A stretch of 64,000 nucleotides of DNA from JABDJX01 sp039942715 (GCA_039942715.1 JBDVBY010000007.1:62001-126000); one strand, 5' to 3'; positions 51,001-59,844 are shown, counted from the stretch's first letter. The notes: generated by a model not told the origin, from the sequence alone. A program made the numbers and translations.

Positions 51001-52533
51001 ATGACCGATATTCTTGCAGAACTTGAAGCACGCCGCGAAGCAACACGGGCCGGCGGCGGTGAAAAGCGCATCGCGGCGCAACACGCCAAAGGCAAACTGA
51101 CCGCGCGCGAACGGATCGAGCTTTTGCTGGATGAGGATTCTTTTGAAGAGTTCGACATGTTCATGACCCACCGCACAACCGATTTTGGCATGGCTGACAA
51201 CAAGCCATCCGGCGACGGCGTTGTCACCGGGTGGGGCACGATCAACGGCCGCATGGTCTATGTGTTTTCGCAGGATTTTACCGTATTCGGTGGCTCGCTT
51301 TCTGAAACACATGCGCAAAAGATCACCAAGATCATGGATATGGCGATTCAGAACGGTGCGCCCGTGATCGGAATCAACGACTCGGGTGGTGCGCGCATTC
51401 AGGAAGGTGTGGCCAGCTTGGCCGGTTACGCCGAGGTGTTTCAGCGCAATATCATGGCGTCTGGCGTCGTCCCGCAAATAAGCCTGATTATGGGGCCCTG
51501 TGCGGGCGGGGCGGTCTATTCACCTGCGATGACCGACTTTATTTTTATGGTGCAAGACAGTTCTTACATGTTTGTCACAGGCCCTGATGTGGTAAAAACC
51601 GTGACAAATGAGGTGGTTACCGCCGAAGAGCTTGGTGGCGCATCGACCCACACCAAGAAAAGCTCGGTCGCGGATGGTGCGTTCAAAGATGATGTCGAGG
51701 CGCTTGCCGAAGTGCGCCGGCTGGTCGATTTTCTACCGCTCAACAATCGCGACAAAGCCCCTGTGCGCCCAGTTTTTGATGATCCGGCGCGCATTGACGA
51801 CGGTCTTGATACGCTGATCCCAAAAAACCCGAACCAACCTTACGATATGAAAGAGTTGATCCTGAAACTGGCCGATGAAGGCGAGTTTTTTGAGATTCAA
51901 AAGGACTTTGCAGCCAATATCATAACCGGTTTCGTGCGCATCGACGGGCAGTCTGTCGGTGTCGTGGCCAACCAGCCGCTGGTGTTGGCCGGGGTGCTTG
52001 ATATCGACAGTTCGCGCAAAGCGGCACGGTTCGTACGGTTCTGCGATGCCTTCGAAATTCCGATTCTCACTCTGGTGGATGTGCCGGGATTCTTGCCCGG
52101 AACGGCGCAAGAATACGGCGGTGTGATCAAACATGGTGCAAAATTGTTGTTCGCATACGGCGAGGCGACGGTCCCAAAAGTGACTGTTATTACACGCAAA
52201 GCTTATGGTGGTGCTTATGACGTGATGGCGTCCAAGCATTTGCGCGGTGACTTCAATTACGCGTGGCCAACGGCTCAGATCGCCGTGATGGGCGCGAAAG
52301 GAGCGGTCGAAATTCTCTATCGCTCGGAGCTGGATGACAAAGAGAAAATCGCGCAACGTACTGAGGAATATGAGAAAAATTTTGCAAATCCGTTCCGTGC
52401 AGCCGAGCGTGGCTTTGTCGATGAGATCATCATGCCGCATTCAACGCGCCGCCGTGTTGCCCGTGCTTTTGCGTCGCTGAAGACGAAGAAGCTGACAAAT
52501 CCGTGGAAAAAACACGACAATATTCCACTTTAA
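51001..52533 (+). CDS. pccB: Propionyl-CoA carboxylase beta subunit (carboxyltransferase)
   Basis: Transfers the carboxyl group from biotin to propionyl-CoA to make methylmalonyl-CoA. The 510-residue protein is of normal length, with family residues GKLTARERIELLLDEDSFEEFD, the CoA-binding GGSLSETHAQKITKIMDMA and NDSGGARIQEGVASLAGYAE, and the C-terminal TRKAYGGAYDVMASKHLRGD. The ATG at 51001 has AGGAGG just before it. Two operator-like sites lie upstream. The alpha subunit gene follows 1.8 kb later after four small genes. Confidence 0.95.
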   Translation: MTDILAELEARREATRAGGGEKRIAAQHAKGKLTARERIELLLDEDSFEEFDMFMTHRTTDFGMADNKPSGDGVVTGWGTINGRMVYVFSQDFTVFGGSLSETHAQKITKIMDMAIQNGAPVIGINDSGGARIQEGVASLAGYAEVFQRNIMASGVVPQISLIMGPCAGGAVYSPAMTDFIFMVQDSSYMFVTGPDVVKTVTNEVVTAEELGGASTHTKKSSVADGAFKDDVEALAEVRRLVDFLPLNNRDKAPVRPVFDDPARIDDGLDTLIPKNPNQPYDMKELILKLADEGEFFEIQKDFAANIITGFVRIDGQSVGVVANQPLVLAGVLDIDSSRKAARFVRFCDAFEIPILTLVDVPGFLPGTAQEYGGVIKHGAKLLFAYGEATVPKVTVITRKAYGGAYDVMASKHLRGDFNYAWPTAQIAVMGAKGAVEILYRSELDDKEKIAQRTEEYEKNFANPFRAAERGFVDEIIMPHSTRRRVARAFASLKTKKLTNPWKKHDNIPL

Positions 52534-52774
52534 GGTTCGATTTTGAAATGAGGTCTTCGTGCCACAGATCAAAGAGAATTTCTCATATTCAAACGATGCT
52601 TGCGTCGCTCAAACGAATATGCGGTAATCAGCACATATCCGCCGCAGGGCCTAATCCCCCATTGGGCTTAGCTTTTCGGTCGGTTACAGTCACTTCGCAC
52701 GTTCAGTCGAGCGTGCGGAACCATTGGAAGGCGTGTGCAAAGAACACGGGTCTTTCGGATCGAAGGAGGCAGTT

Positions 52775-52906
52775 ATGTCGAACGCACTCAAATCTCTCCT
52801 GGCCCTTGGCCTTTTCACACTTGTTGCAGCTTGTGCTCAGCAGGAAGAAGTTGTCATGGTCGATGAGCCCATGGTCATGGAAGAAGAGACAATGTCGAAG
52901 TTCTAA
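52775..52906 (+). CDS. 43-residue lipoprotein in the pcc cluster
   Basis: Encodes MSNALKSLLALGLFTLVAAC followed by 23 residues rich in Glu, Val and Met (QQEEVVMVDEPMVMEEETMS). The lipobox VAAC and a strong GAAGGAGG ribosome site (52761-52769) make it a credible gene despite its size. The mature peptide has only 24 residues. A perfect hairpin terminator follows it. The 241 bases between pccB and this gene hold no other supported gene and may carry its own promoter. Confidence 0.65.
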   Translation: MSNALKSLLALGLFTLVAACAQQEEVVMVDEPMVMEEETMSKF

Positions 52907-52920
52907 GAACTTCTACTACA

Positions 52921-52945
52921 GACCGGACGCGATTAGCGTCCGGTC
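52921..52945 (+). terminator. Hairpin terminator after the small lipoprotein
   Basis: GACCGGACGC-GATTA-GCGTCCGGTC, a perfect 10-bp stem with 5-base loop, followed by TAAAC; 14 bases after the lipoprotein stop. Confidence 0.75.
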
Positions 52946-52978
52946 TAAACATCCCCAAAGCACTTGCGAGGTGGGGGC

Positions 52979-53338
52979 ATGTTAAAACATCGCGGCTTTC
53001 CGGGGCGACTTCCGGGTACTGATTTCCAATTCACATTGAGACGCGCGAACCCCAAAGGGGCCACTGCTATTACGCAGCGTGAGCGCTATGCAGATCGCAG
53101 GCCTGCGGATCGCAAGGCAGATGTGGCGTTTATGGCCTGTCTTTGGGATCAATTCGGGGATGAACCGTTTGAGCGGGGCAATCTGGATGCGGGGCGTCTG
53201 TCGTGGTTGTTTGGTCGCGAAGTAGTTGCTGCCGAAGAGCCGTTTGATCCCGAAGACTATGACGCACTTTTAAAGATCGACGAGGGGCGCGCGCGGGCAG
53301 CCTTTCCAGAAGCTTTCGACGGGAGCATCTTGGCATGA
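52979..53338 (+). CDS. Hypothetical protein between pccB and pccA
   Basis: Not recognised. The 119-residue protein is soluble; its first half is basic (LKHRGFPGRLPGTDFQFTLRRANPKGATAITQRERYADRRPADRK) and the second acidic (FDPEDYDALLKIDEGRARAAFPEAFDG). The ATG at 52979 is preceded by GAGGTGGG. Codon use is in line with its neighbours, which supports a real gene. No membrane segment or signal peptide. Confidence 0.6.
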   Translation: MLKHRGFPGRLPGTDFQFTLRRANPKGATAITQRERYADRRPADRKADVAFMACLWDQFGDEPFERGNLDAGRLSWLFGREVVAAEEPFDPEDYDALLKIDEGRARAAFPEAFDGSILA

Positions 53339-53669
53339 TCCCGCTTGGAATGTCCTATACACGGCAAAGACTTGCCGTTTTTCGCGACGCAACCACCGCG
53401 TGCTTTGCCATCGCGAGAAAACGAGTCACACAAGGTTTAGAGGAGCGGTCCTTCAAAGAAGAACGCGCCTCTGTATGTCAAAACCGTTACCCTTCCCCTT
53501 CACGGTGGCCCGTTCAGAATATTCTGAACGGGTCCCCGTGGTTTTGCGCATTTCAGCGGGCGAATGCCGATTTGCCAGTTCACTTGACCAAGATCATTGC
53601 GATGGCCCCGTCTTTGCGGCTGACTTTGAGTGCCGGAAGTTTTCCGACAAGCAAAGCAAAGGGCAAACA
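53339..53669. other. Gene-poor stretch before the first Gly-zipper lipoprotein
   Basis: No gene is called here. A perfect 24-bp palindrome lies at 53509-53532. The frame of the following lipoprotein stays open back to an ATG at 53475 (MSKPLPFPFTVARSEYSERV), with codons that look partly coding, so a remnant or an alternative longer protein cannot be excluded. Confidence 0.5.
53509..53532. repeat. Perfect 24-bp palindrome
   Basis: CCCGTTCAGAAT followed by its exact reverse complement ATTCTGAACGGG. No T-run on either side. Either an operator for a dimeric regulator or a cruciform/RNA hairpin in front of the lipoprotein gene at 53670. Confidence 0.6.
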
Positions 53670-53867
53670 ATGCAAAAGATCTCATCGTTTTTCGTGCTTA
53701 CAGCATTCGTCTCTCTTACGGCCTGCGACGAACTCAATTCGGATCTGGAACGCGCGGCCGTTGGTGCTGCGATCGGCTGTGTGGCTGGCGAAGTTCTGGT
53801 CGATGGTAAATGCGTCGAAGGCGCGGTCGTTGGCGGTGCTGCGGGCGCACTTTCTAACAACCTCTAA
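53670..53867 (+). CDS. Small Gly-zipper lipoprotein, copy 1
   Basis: A 65-residue protein: signal MQKISSFFVLTAFVSLTAC with the lipidated cysteine at residue 19, then DLERAAVGAAIGCVAGEVL and CVEGAVVGGAAGALSNN, an alternating Gly/Ala-rich zipper of the type that forms packed helices in the outer membrane. Two further cysteines bracket a short VDGK turn. It is clearly paralogous to the gene at 54060-54254. Start ATG 53670; the frame is open further upstream. Confidence 0.72.
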   Translation: MQKISSFFVLTAFVSLTACDELNSDLERAAVGAAIGCVAGEVLVDGKCVEGAVVGGAAGALSNNL

Positions 53868-54059
53868 AGTCGCCCAGACGACTCAGTTGAAAACAAACAT
53901 GGCGCGCCCAGCCGATGCTGCTCGGTTGGACGCCCACGTTTCTGAGTGGATATGCGCCGATCCGCTAGGTGCTGATGTCTTTGTTATTGAATATCAAAGC
54001 GAAAAAGAGCTTCTGTATCGCAGGGCAACGACCCAAAATAAAAACAGAGGCACTTCGAA

Positions 54060-54254
54060 ATGCAAAAATCACTTATTCTCCTCGCGACCCTTGTTGGTCT
54101 TGCTGGCTGTAGCCAAGGCACCGATCTTGAACGTGCAGCCATTGGCGGCCTTGCAGGCTGTGTTGCGGGCGATCTTATCAACGAAGGCGATTGCCTTGTC
54201 GGTGCTGCCGTTGGCGCAACCGCAGGCGCTTTGGCCGACGACATCAGATACTAA
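54060..54254 (+). CDS. Small Gly-zipper lipoprotein, copy 2
   Basis: A 64-residue paralogue of the preceding lipoprotein: signal MQKSLILLATLVGLAGC (cysteine at 17), then TDLERAAIGGLAGCVAGDLI, a DCL turn and VGAAVGATAGALADDIRY. Both keep DLERAA, GC-VAG and the paired cysteines, so they arose by tandem duplication. A weak hairpin (54259-54273) and then pccA follow. Confidence 0.72.
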   Translation: MQKSLILLATLVGLAGCSQGTDLERAAIGGLAGCVAGDLINEGDCLVGAAVGATAGALADDIRY

Positions 54255-54258
54255 GGTT

Positions 54259-54273
54259 CGCCCCCTAAGGGCG
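54259..54273 (+). terminator. Short hairpin before pccA
   Basis: CGCCC-CCTAA-GGGCG, five pairs, five bases after the lipoprotein stop. Weak terminator candidate; read-through into pccA is likely. Confidence 0.35.
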
Positions 54274-54346
54274 CACATTTCTAACATCAATGCCGATGGG
54301 GTGCCTCTGCGCGCCCCATTTGGCGTGGCCGAAGGACATCTTGCTC

Positions 54347-56410
54347 ATGTTTAAGAAGATACTAATCGCGAACCGGGGTGAGATTGCGTGCCGGGTCATA
54401 AAGACGGCCAAGAAGATGGGGATCGCAACGGTTGCGGTCTATTCGGACGCTGACGAAAACGCGTTGCACGTGCGCATGGCAGATGAAGCGGTGCACATCG
54501 GGCCGCCGCCAGCCAACCAATCCTACATCGTGATCGACAAGATCATGGAGGCGATCCGCCGGACCGGTGCCGAGGCAGTACATCCGGGGTATGGCTTTTT
54601 GTCCGAGAATTCGAAATTCGCCGAAGCCTTGGAAGCCGAGGGCGTCGCCTTTATTGGGCCTCCGGTAAGGGCGATCGAGTCGATGGGTGACAAGATCACC
54701 TCGAAAAAAATCGCGCAGGAAGCCGAAGTTTCGACAGTACCGGGCTATATGGGGCTGATTGAGGATGCCGAAGACGCAGTGAAAATCTCGAATGAGGTTG
54801 GCTATCCGGTAATGATCAAAGCTTCTGCGGGTGGCGGTGGCAAGGGCATGCGGATCGCTTGGAATGACGACGAGGCGCGCGAAGGCTTTCAATCGTCGAA
54901 GAACGAAGCGGCGGCGAGTTTCGGCGACGATCGCATTTTCATCGAAAAATTCGTCACGCAACCGCGCCACATTGAAATTCAGGTGTTGGCCGACAGCCAT
55001 GGCAACACGATCTATCTGAACGAGCGCGAATGCTCGATCCAGCGGCGTAACCAAAAGGTCATCGAAGAGGCACCATCGCCGTTTCTGGATGAAGCCACAC
55101 GCAAAGCGATGGGCGAAGAGGCCTGCGCATTGGCCGCTGCCGTTGGCTATACCAGCGCGGGCACGGTCGAGTTTATCGTCGATGGCGAGCGAAACTTTTA
55201 CTTTCTTGAGATGAACACAAGACTTCAGGTCGAGCACCCGGTGACCGAGTTGATCACAGGCATTGATCTGGTCGAACAGATGATCCGCGTTGCCGCTGGT
55301 GAAGAACTGTCGATCAAACAAAGCGACGTCGGCATCAACGGTTGGGCGATGGAAAGCCGCCTTTACGCCGAAGATCCCTATCGCGGGTTCTTGCCCTCGA
55401 TTGGCCGTTTGACACGGTATCGTCCGCCCGAAGAGGTGGCCGAGGAAAGCCGAGCGGTGCGCAATGACACTGGCGTTTTTGAAGGTGGCGAGATTTCGAT
55501 GTTCTACGACCCGATGATCGCCAAGCTGTGCACATGGGCGCCGACGCGCGAGGCCGCGATTGAGGAAATGCGCGTGGCTTTGGACACGTTTGAGGTAGAG
55601 GGGATCGGTCACAACATCCCGTTCCTCGCGGCGGTTTACGATCACCCCAAGTTCATCTCGGGCGATATGACGACGGCGTTTATCGAAGAAGAATACCCCG
55701 ATGGGTTTGAGGGTGTGACGCTAAGCAAGGATGTGCTGAAAGAGATCGCGCAGGCGGCAGCAGCCATGCAATTCGTTAGTGATAGCCGCGATCTAAAGAT
55801 CAGCGGACAAATGGTCGAACGTAAGAAAGACCTTGAACGCGACTATGTCATCGATCTTGGCGGCGTGCGTTTCACCTATGGTGTACTGATCGAGCCGGAC
55901 GCCTATTACTATGCCGATGCATCGGTGCCGGAGATGGTGACAGTGTGGGATGATGAAACGCCGATTGAAATCAATCTGGCGTGGAAGCCCGGCGCAAGCC
56001 TTGCGCGCATCCATCAAGAAAACAGCGAAGACGGCGGACTTGAGTGGTTCGGCGATGTAGCGAAGACCCTCAAAGTCGAACGACGCCCATCGGGATATCG
56101 CATCCGCTATCGAGGCGCTGATCTGGATGTGAAAGTGCAAAGCCCGCGCGTGGCCGAGCTTTATGCCCGGATGCCAGTCAAAACACCGCCCGATACGTCG
56201 AAGCTGCTGCTTTGCCCGATGCCCGGCCTGATCGTAAAGGTCGACGTGGACGAGGGCGATGAGGTGCAGGAAGGTCAGGCGCTTTGCACGGTCGAGGCGA
56301 TGAAGATGGAAAACATCCTGCGCGCCGAAAAGAAAGGCGTGGTCGCCAAGATCAATGCGGCGGCCGGTGACAGCCTGAAAGTTGACGATGTGATTATGGA
56401 GTTTGAATGA
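54347..56410 (+). CDS. pccA: Propionyl-CoA carboxylase alpha subunit (biotin carboxylase and biotin carrier)
   Basis: Carboxylates its own biotin using ATP and bicarbonate and passes CO2 to PccB. The 687-residue protein opens with MFKKILIANRGEIACRVIKTAKKMGI, has the ATP-grasp lysine and glycine loop MIKASAGGGGKGMRIAW, the active-site segment FLEMNTRLQVEHPVTELITG, a BT domain, and a C-terminal biotinyl domain with VEAMKMENIL (biotin lysine). The ATG at 54347 is chosen over 54290. A membrane orphan gene starts 4 bases after its stop. Confidence 0.95.
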   Translation: MFKKILIANRGEIACRVIKTAKKMGIATVAVYSDADENALHVRMADEAVHIGPPPANQSYIVIDKIMEAIRRTGAEAVHPGYGFLSENSKFAEALEAEGVAFIGPPVRAIESMGDKITSKKIAQEAEVSTVPGYMGLIEDAEDAVKISNEVGYPVMIKASAGGGGKGMRIAWNDDEAREGFQSSKNEAAASFGDDRIFIEKFVTQPRHIEIQVLADSHGNTIYLNERECSIQRRNQKVIEEAPSPFLDEATRKAMGEEACALAAAVGYTSAGTVEFIVDGERNFYFLEMNTRLQVEHPVTELITGIDLVEQMIRVAAGEELSIKQSDVGINGWAMESRLYAEDPYRGFLPSIGRLTRYRPPEEVAEESRAVRNDTGVFEGGEISMFYDPMIAKLCTWAPTREAAIEEMRVALDTFEVEGIGHNIPFLAAVYDHPKFISGDMTTAFIEEEYPDGFEGVTLSKDVLKEIAQAAAAMQFVSDSRDLKISGQMVERKKDLERDYVIDLGGVRFTYGVLIEPDAYYYADASVPEMVTVWDDETPIEINLAWKPGASLARIHQENSEDGGLEWFGDVAKTLKVERRPSGYRIRYRGADLDVKVQSPRVAELYARMPVKTPPDTSKLLLCPMPGLIVKVDVDEGDEVQEGQALCTVEAMKMENILRAEKKGVVAKINAAAGDSLKVDDVIMEFE

Positions 56411-56414
56411 TTCG

Positions 56415-57071
56415 ATGACCTGGGACGTCATCCTTGAAAGCCGCGTGGTGCAGGCTGTTTTGGCGGGGGGATTCCTTGCCCTTGGGTGGGTGTTCAATGG
56501 ACGTCAAAACCGCCGCGAGGCTGCACGGCTTCGGGCCGAAAAGCTGCGAGACTTTCACCGCGCGATTTATGCAGAGATCGCAAGCTATATGGAAAACCTT
56601 GGCAGCAGCGAGGCACTTGAGGCTTATCGCATGGATATCGTTGCCAAGATGGAAGCTGATGAAAGCTATGTTCCGCTAATTCCGCGTGAGAACAACGACA
56701 CAATTTTTAGCGCGCTGATCGCCGAGATCAGCATTCTGCCACGCGTCACGATTGACCCCATCGTGATTTACTACAACCAGATCACCGCAATCGAAGAGCT
56801 GATCCAAGATTTGCGCGGCGAGCGGTTTGCCGACCTTAGCGTCGAGCGCCGGGTGCGGATGTACCAAGACTATATCGGATTGAAATTGCAGGCTTTTGAA
56901 GACGGCCATTACGCATTACGAATGATCGCTGCGTTTGCGGCTGGTGGTCGGGACGGCGCGCTAGAAGAAGAAGCGCGCATCGCCAAGGAGCTTAGTATCC
57001 CGGACGTGGACCAGTCCGACCAGTCACAGGGATCGGCGTCGGGCGTGGGTTCTTCGGATCATACGTCATGA
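56415..57071 (+). CDS. Membrane-anchored helical hypothetical protein
   Basis: Not recognised. The 218-residue protein has one N-terminal membrane segment (residues about 10-28, VVQAVLAGGFLALGWVF) followed by a basic NGRQNRREAARLRAEKLRDF and a long helical, coiled-coil-prone body, ending in a Ser/Gln/Asp-rich tail (DQSDQSQGSASGVGSSDHTS). The layout (TM, RR-rich neck, helix) recalls the orphan at 38918, but composition here is native. It starts 4 bases after the pccA stop and is probably co-transcribed. Confidence 0.68.
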   Translation: MTWDVILESRVVQAVLAGGFLALGWVFNGRQNRREAARLRAEKLRDFHRAIYAEIASYMENLGSSEALEAYRMDIVAKMEADESYVPLIPRENNDTIFSALIAEISILPRVTIDPIVIYYNQITAIEELIQDLRGERFADLSVERRVRMYQDYIGLKLQAFEDGHYALRMIAAFAAGGRDGALEEEARIAKELSIPDVDQSDQSQGSASGVGSSDHTS

Positions 57072-57132
57072 ACAACTCCTGTTACACGCATAACATAGGA
57101 TTTTTTAGCGCAGTTCGCAAGGCAAGCGCCCT

Positions 57133-57618
57133 TTATTGCGTCGCCAAACGGTCGCGAATTTCCTGCTGCCGCATCGGCATTTTGTCGATCTGCCGGCTCA
57201 ATTCACGCACATGCCATGGGAACGGTTTACGCAGCTTCACACCGCCATCTTTGCCGATAAGCGTTAACATAAACCCCCGTGGGCGCAGCTTTTTCCGCAA
57301 ATCCGAGCGTTCATCGGGAGATGTATCGGTGATTATCACAACGTCGCGCTTTGCCAATTCTTCCAAACGGTCGTTCAAAAACTCGATCTGGGTGGCAAAA
57401 GCGGGCACAGCGTCAGAATCCGCAAAGACGATGACAGGCCGAGCGATCCACTTGAAATCGTCCAAATTCACCTCGCTGGCGTCAAAAATCACCGTTTTAT
57501 CCGCTTCCCAGCGGGCAACGGCGCTTTCGTCGGCCTCGCCATCTGCGGCAAAGGCGGCCCCGCTCAGGGCAAGAAATGCAGCAAATGCGGCGTGTACTGG
57601 TAGTGTGTGCAGGGTCAT
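57133..57618 (-). CDS. DUF4174 domain-containing exported protein
   Basis: A 161-residue protein with a Sec signal peptide (HAAFAAFLALSGAAFAAD, cut near residue 25) and a thioredoxin-like DUF4174 domain without catalytic cysteines (FKWIARPVIVFADSDAVPAFATQIEFLNDRLEELAKRDVVIITDT, GFMLTLIGKDGGVKLRK). Function unknown, periplasmic. The open frame is unbroken upstream for a further 1.5 kb, but that part is the antisense of the mutase gene; the ATG at 57618 gives the signal peptide and family length. Confidence 0.8.
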   Translation of the reverse strand: MTLHTLPVHAAFAAFLALSGAAFAADGEADESAVARWEADKTVIFDASEVNLDDFKWIARPVIVFADSDAVPAFATQIEFLNDRLEELAKRDVVIITDTSPDERSDLRKKLRPRGFMLTLIGKDGGVKLRKPFPWHVRELSRQIDKMPMRQQEIRDRLATQ

Positions 57619-57726
57619 TATGTCTCCGTTCAAGGTGAATATATGCCGATTTCCCCGGTTTCGTAGGGGTTTAACTGCACTGATGTCGTCTTTTTTACCC
57701 AAAACCCGAATTGAGGAGTGTTTGGC

Positions 57727-59844
57727 ATGACCGATTGGACTGCTTTGGCCGAAAAGGAGCTGCGTGGTCGCAGCTTGGTCGAACTGGATTGGCAGACGCT
57801 TGAAGGGATCAACGTTAAGCCGCTTTACACCGCCGATGACACGGCGCAACTGGCCCATATGGGCGGCGTGCCGGGGTATGCGCCGTTTACGCGCGGGGTG
57901 AAGGCGACGATGTATGCGGGGCGTCCGTGGACAATCAGGCAATACGCTGGCTTCTCGACAGCTGAGGAAAGCAACGCGTTTTACCGGCGCAATCTTGCGG
58001 CTGGCCAGCAGGGGGTTTCGGTCGCTTTCGATCTGGCCACGCACCGAGGATATGACAGCGACCATCCACGCGTTGAGGGTGATGTTGGTAAAGCAGGCGT
58101 TGCGATTGACAGCGTTGAGGACATGAAAATCCTGTTTGATGGCATTCCGCTTGATCAGGTGAGCGTGTCGATGACGATGAACGGAGCAGTGATTCCGATT
58201 CTGGCGTCGTTTATTGTCGCAGGAGAAGAGCAGGGGCATGATGCCTCGCTTCTTGCAGGCACCATTCAGAACGACATTCTCAAAGAGTTCATGGTGCGCA
58301 ACACCTACGTCTATCCGCCCGAACCGTCGATGCGCATTGTCGCTGATATCATTGCCTACACCGCTGATAACATGCCGAAATTCAATTCGATCTCGATCAG
58401 TGGCTATCACATGCAAGAGGCGGGCGCGAACCTTGTGCAAGAGCTTGCGTTTACGCTGGCCGATGGGCGCGAATACGTGCGTACAGCCATCGCACGCGGC
58501 ATGGACGTTGATAAATTCGCACCACGCCTGTCGTTCTTTTTCGCCATCGGCATGAACTTTTTCATGGAAGCCGCCAAACTGCGCGCCGCGCGGCTTTTGT
58601 GGGCGCGGATCATGGAAGAATTTGAGCCGAACAACCCGAAATCCTCGATGCTGCGCACCCATTGTCAGACCTCTGGCGTCAGCCTTCAGGAGCAAGACCC
58701 CTATAACAACGTCGTGCGCACGGCCTATGAAGCGATGAGCGCGGTTTTGGGCGGTACGCAGTCGCTGCACACCAACGCGCTGGACGAGGCGATTGCATTG
58801 CCGACGGATTTCTCGGCGCGGATCGCGCGCAATACGCAATTGATTTTGCAGGAAGAAACTGGGGTAACCAACGTCGTCGATCCGCTTGCGGGCTCGTACT
58901 ACGTTGAAACTCTTACCGCGCAATTGGCAGACGAGGCGTGGAAGCTGATCGAAGAAGTGGAACAGCTTGGCGGCATGACTATGGCGGTGGCAAGTGGGAT
59001 GCCCAAGCTGCGGATCGAAGAAAGCGCGGCGAAGCGGCAGGCGATGATCGACCGGGGCGAAGAAGTGATCGTTGGGGTCAATAAATACCGCAAAGACAAA
59101 GAAGACCCGATTGATATTTTGCAGGTCGACAATGATGAAGTGCGCGCAAGCCAAGTGGCGCGTCTTGAGCGGATCAAATCAAGCCGGGATCAGGCGGCTT
59201 GCGATTCCGCTTTGAGCGCGCTTGAGGCGGCCGCAAAGGCGGACGGTAACCTGTTGGCAGCGGCGGTAGAGGCAGCGCGCGCGCGAGCCACGGTAGGAGA
59301 AATCAGCATGGCGATGGAAAAAGTGTTCGGCCGCCACCGAGCGGAAGTAAAGACGCTCGCGGGTGTGTACGGCGCGGCCTATGAGGGCGACGCTGGCTTT
59401 GCGCAAATCCAGAAAGACGTTGAAGTCTTCGCCGAAGAAGAGGGGCGTCGCCCCCGGATGCTGGTCGTTAAGATGGGCCAGGACGGGCATGATCGAGGTG
59501 CCAAAGTGATCGCGACAGCTTTTGCCGACATCGGCTTTGATGTGGACGTGGGGCCGCTGTTTCAGACTCCTGAAGAAGCGGCCGACGATGCGATTGACAA
59601 CGACGTGCACATCGTTGGCATCAGCTCTCAAGCGGCAGGGCACAGGACGCTTGCCCCCAAGCTGATCGAGGCGCTTCGGGCCAAGGATGCAGGCGACATC
59701 ATTGTGATTTGCGGCGGGGTCATACCGCAGCAAGATTATGCTTTCCTAAAAGAAAAAGGCGTAAAGGCGATCTTTGGGCCGGGCACAAACATCCCCGAAG
59801 CGGCGGCTGAAATTTTGACGCTGATCCGCTCCACTCACGGATGA
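57727..59844 (+). CDS. mcm: Methylmalonyl-CoA mutase
   Basis: Adenosylcobalamin-dependent enzyme that turns (R)-methylmalonyl-CoA into succinyl-CoA, completing propionyl-CoA assimilation. The 705-residue single-chain protein has the substrate-binding TIM barrel first (RPWTIRQYAGFSTAEESNAFYRRNLA, GVSVAFDLATHRGYDSDHP, ISISGYHMQEAGAN) and the cobalamin domain last, with the DxHxxG motif in MGQDGHDRGAKVIATAF (His ligand to cobalt) and the later SSQAAGH. Start ATG 57727 after GAGGAG. It is coupled to a MAPEG gene by ATGA. The epimerase needed to make the (R) isomer is not in the window. Confidence 0.95.
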   Translation: MTDWTALAEKELRGRSLVELDWQTLEGINVKPLYTADDTAQLAHMGGVPGYAPFTRGVKATMYAGRPWTIRQYAGFSTAEESNAFYRRNLAAGQQGVSVAFDLATHRGYDSDHPRVEGDVGKAGVAIDSVEDMKILFDGIPLDQVSVSMTMNGAVIPILASFIVAGEEQGHDASLLAGTIQNDILKEFMVRNTYVYPPEPSMRIVADIIAYTADNMPKFNSISISGYHMQEAGANLVQELAFTLADGREYVRTAIARGMDVDKFAPRLSFFFAIGMNFFMEAAKLRAARLLWARIMEEFEPNNPKSSMLRTHCQTSGVSLQEQDPYNNVVRTAYEAMSAVLGGTQSLHTNALDEAIALPTDFSARIARNTQLILQEETGVTNVVDPLAGSYYVETLTAQLADEAWKLIEEVEQLGGMTMAVASGMPKLRIEESAAKRQAMIDRGEEVIVGVNKYRKDKEDPIDILQVDNDEVRASQVARLERIKSSRDQAACDSALSALEAAAKADGNLLAAAVEAARARATVGEISMAMEKVFGRHRAEVKTLAGVYGAAYEGDAGFAQIQKDVEVFAEEEGRRPRMLVVKMGQDGHDRGAKVIATAFADIGFDVDVGPLFQTPEEAADDAIDNDVHIVGISSQAAGHRTLAPKLIEALRAKDAGDIIVICGGVIPQQDYAFLKEKGVKAIFGPGTNIPEAAAEILTLIRSTHG

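Noticed and set aside
53335..54354. 339-codon plus-strand open frame across both Gly-zipper lipoproteins
   Set aside because: Out of frame with both lipoproteins, which have convincing signal peptides and paralogy; the translation is low-complexity and unlike a protein family.
54362..55645. 427-codon minus-strand open frame inside pccA
   Set aside because: Pure antisense shadow of a strongly coding, GC-biased gene; no start signal or domain.
57619..59154. Long minus-strand open frame continuous with the DUF4174 gene
   Set aside because: It is the antisense of the methylmalonyl-CoA mutase gene; its translation has no domain character, and the DUF4174 protein starts with a proper signal peptide at 57618.
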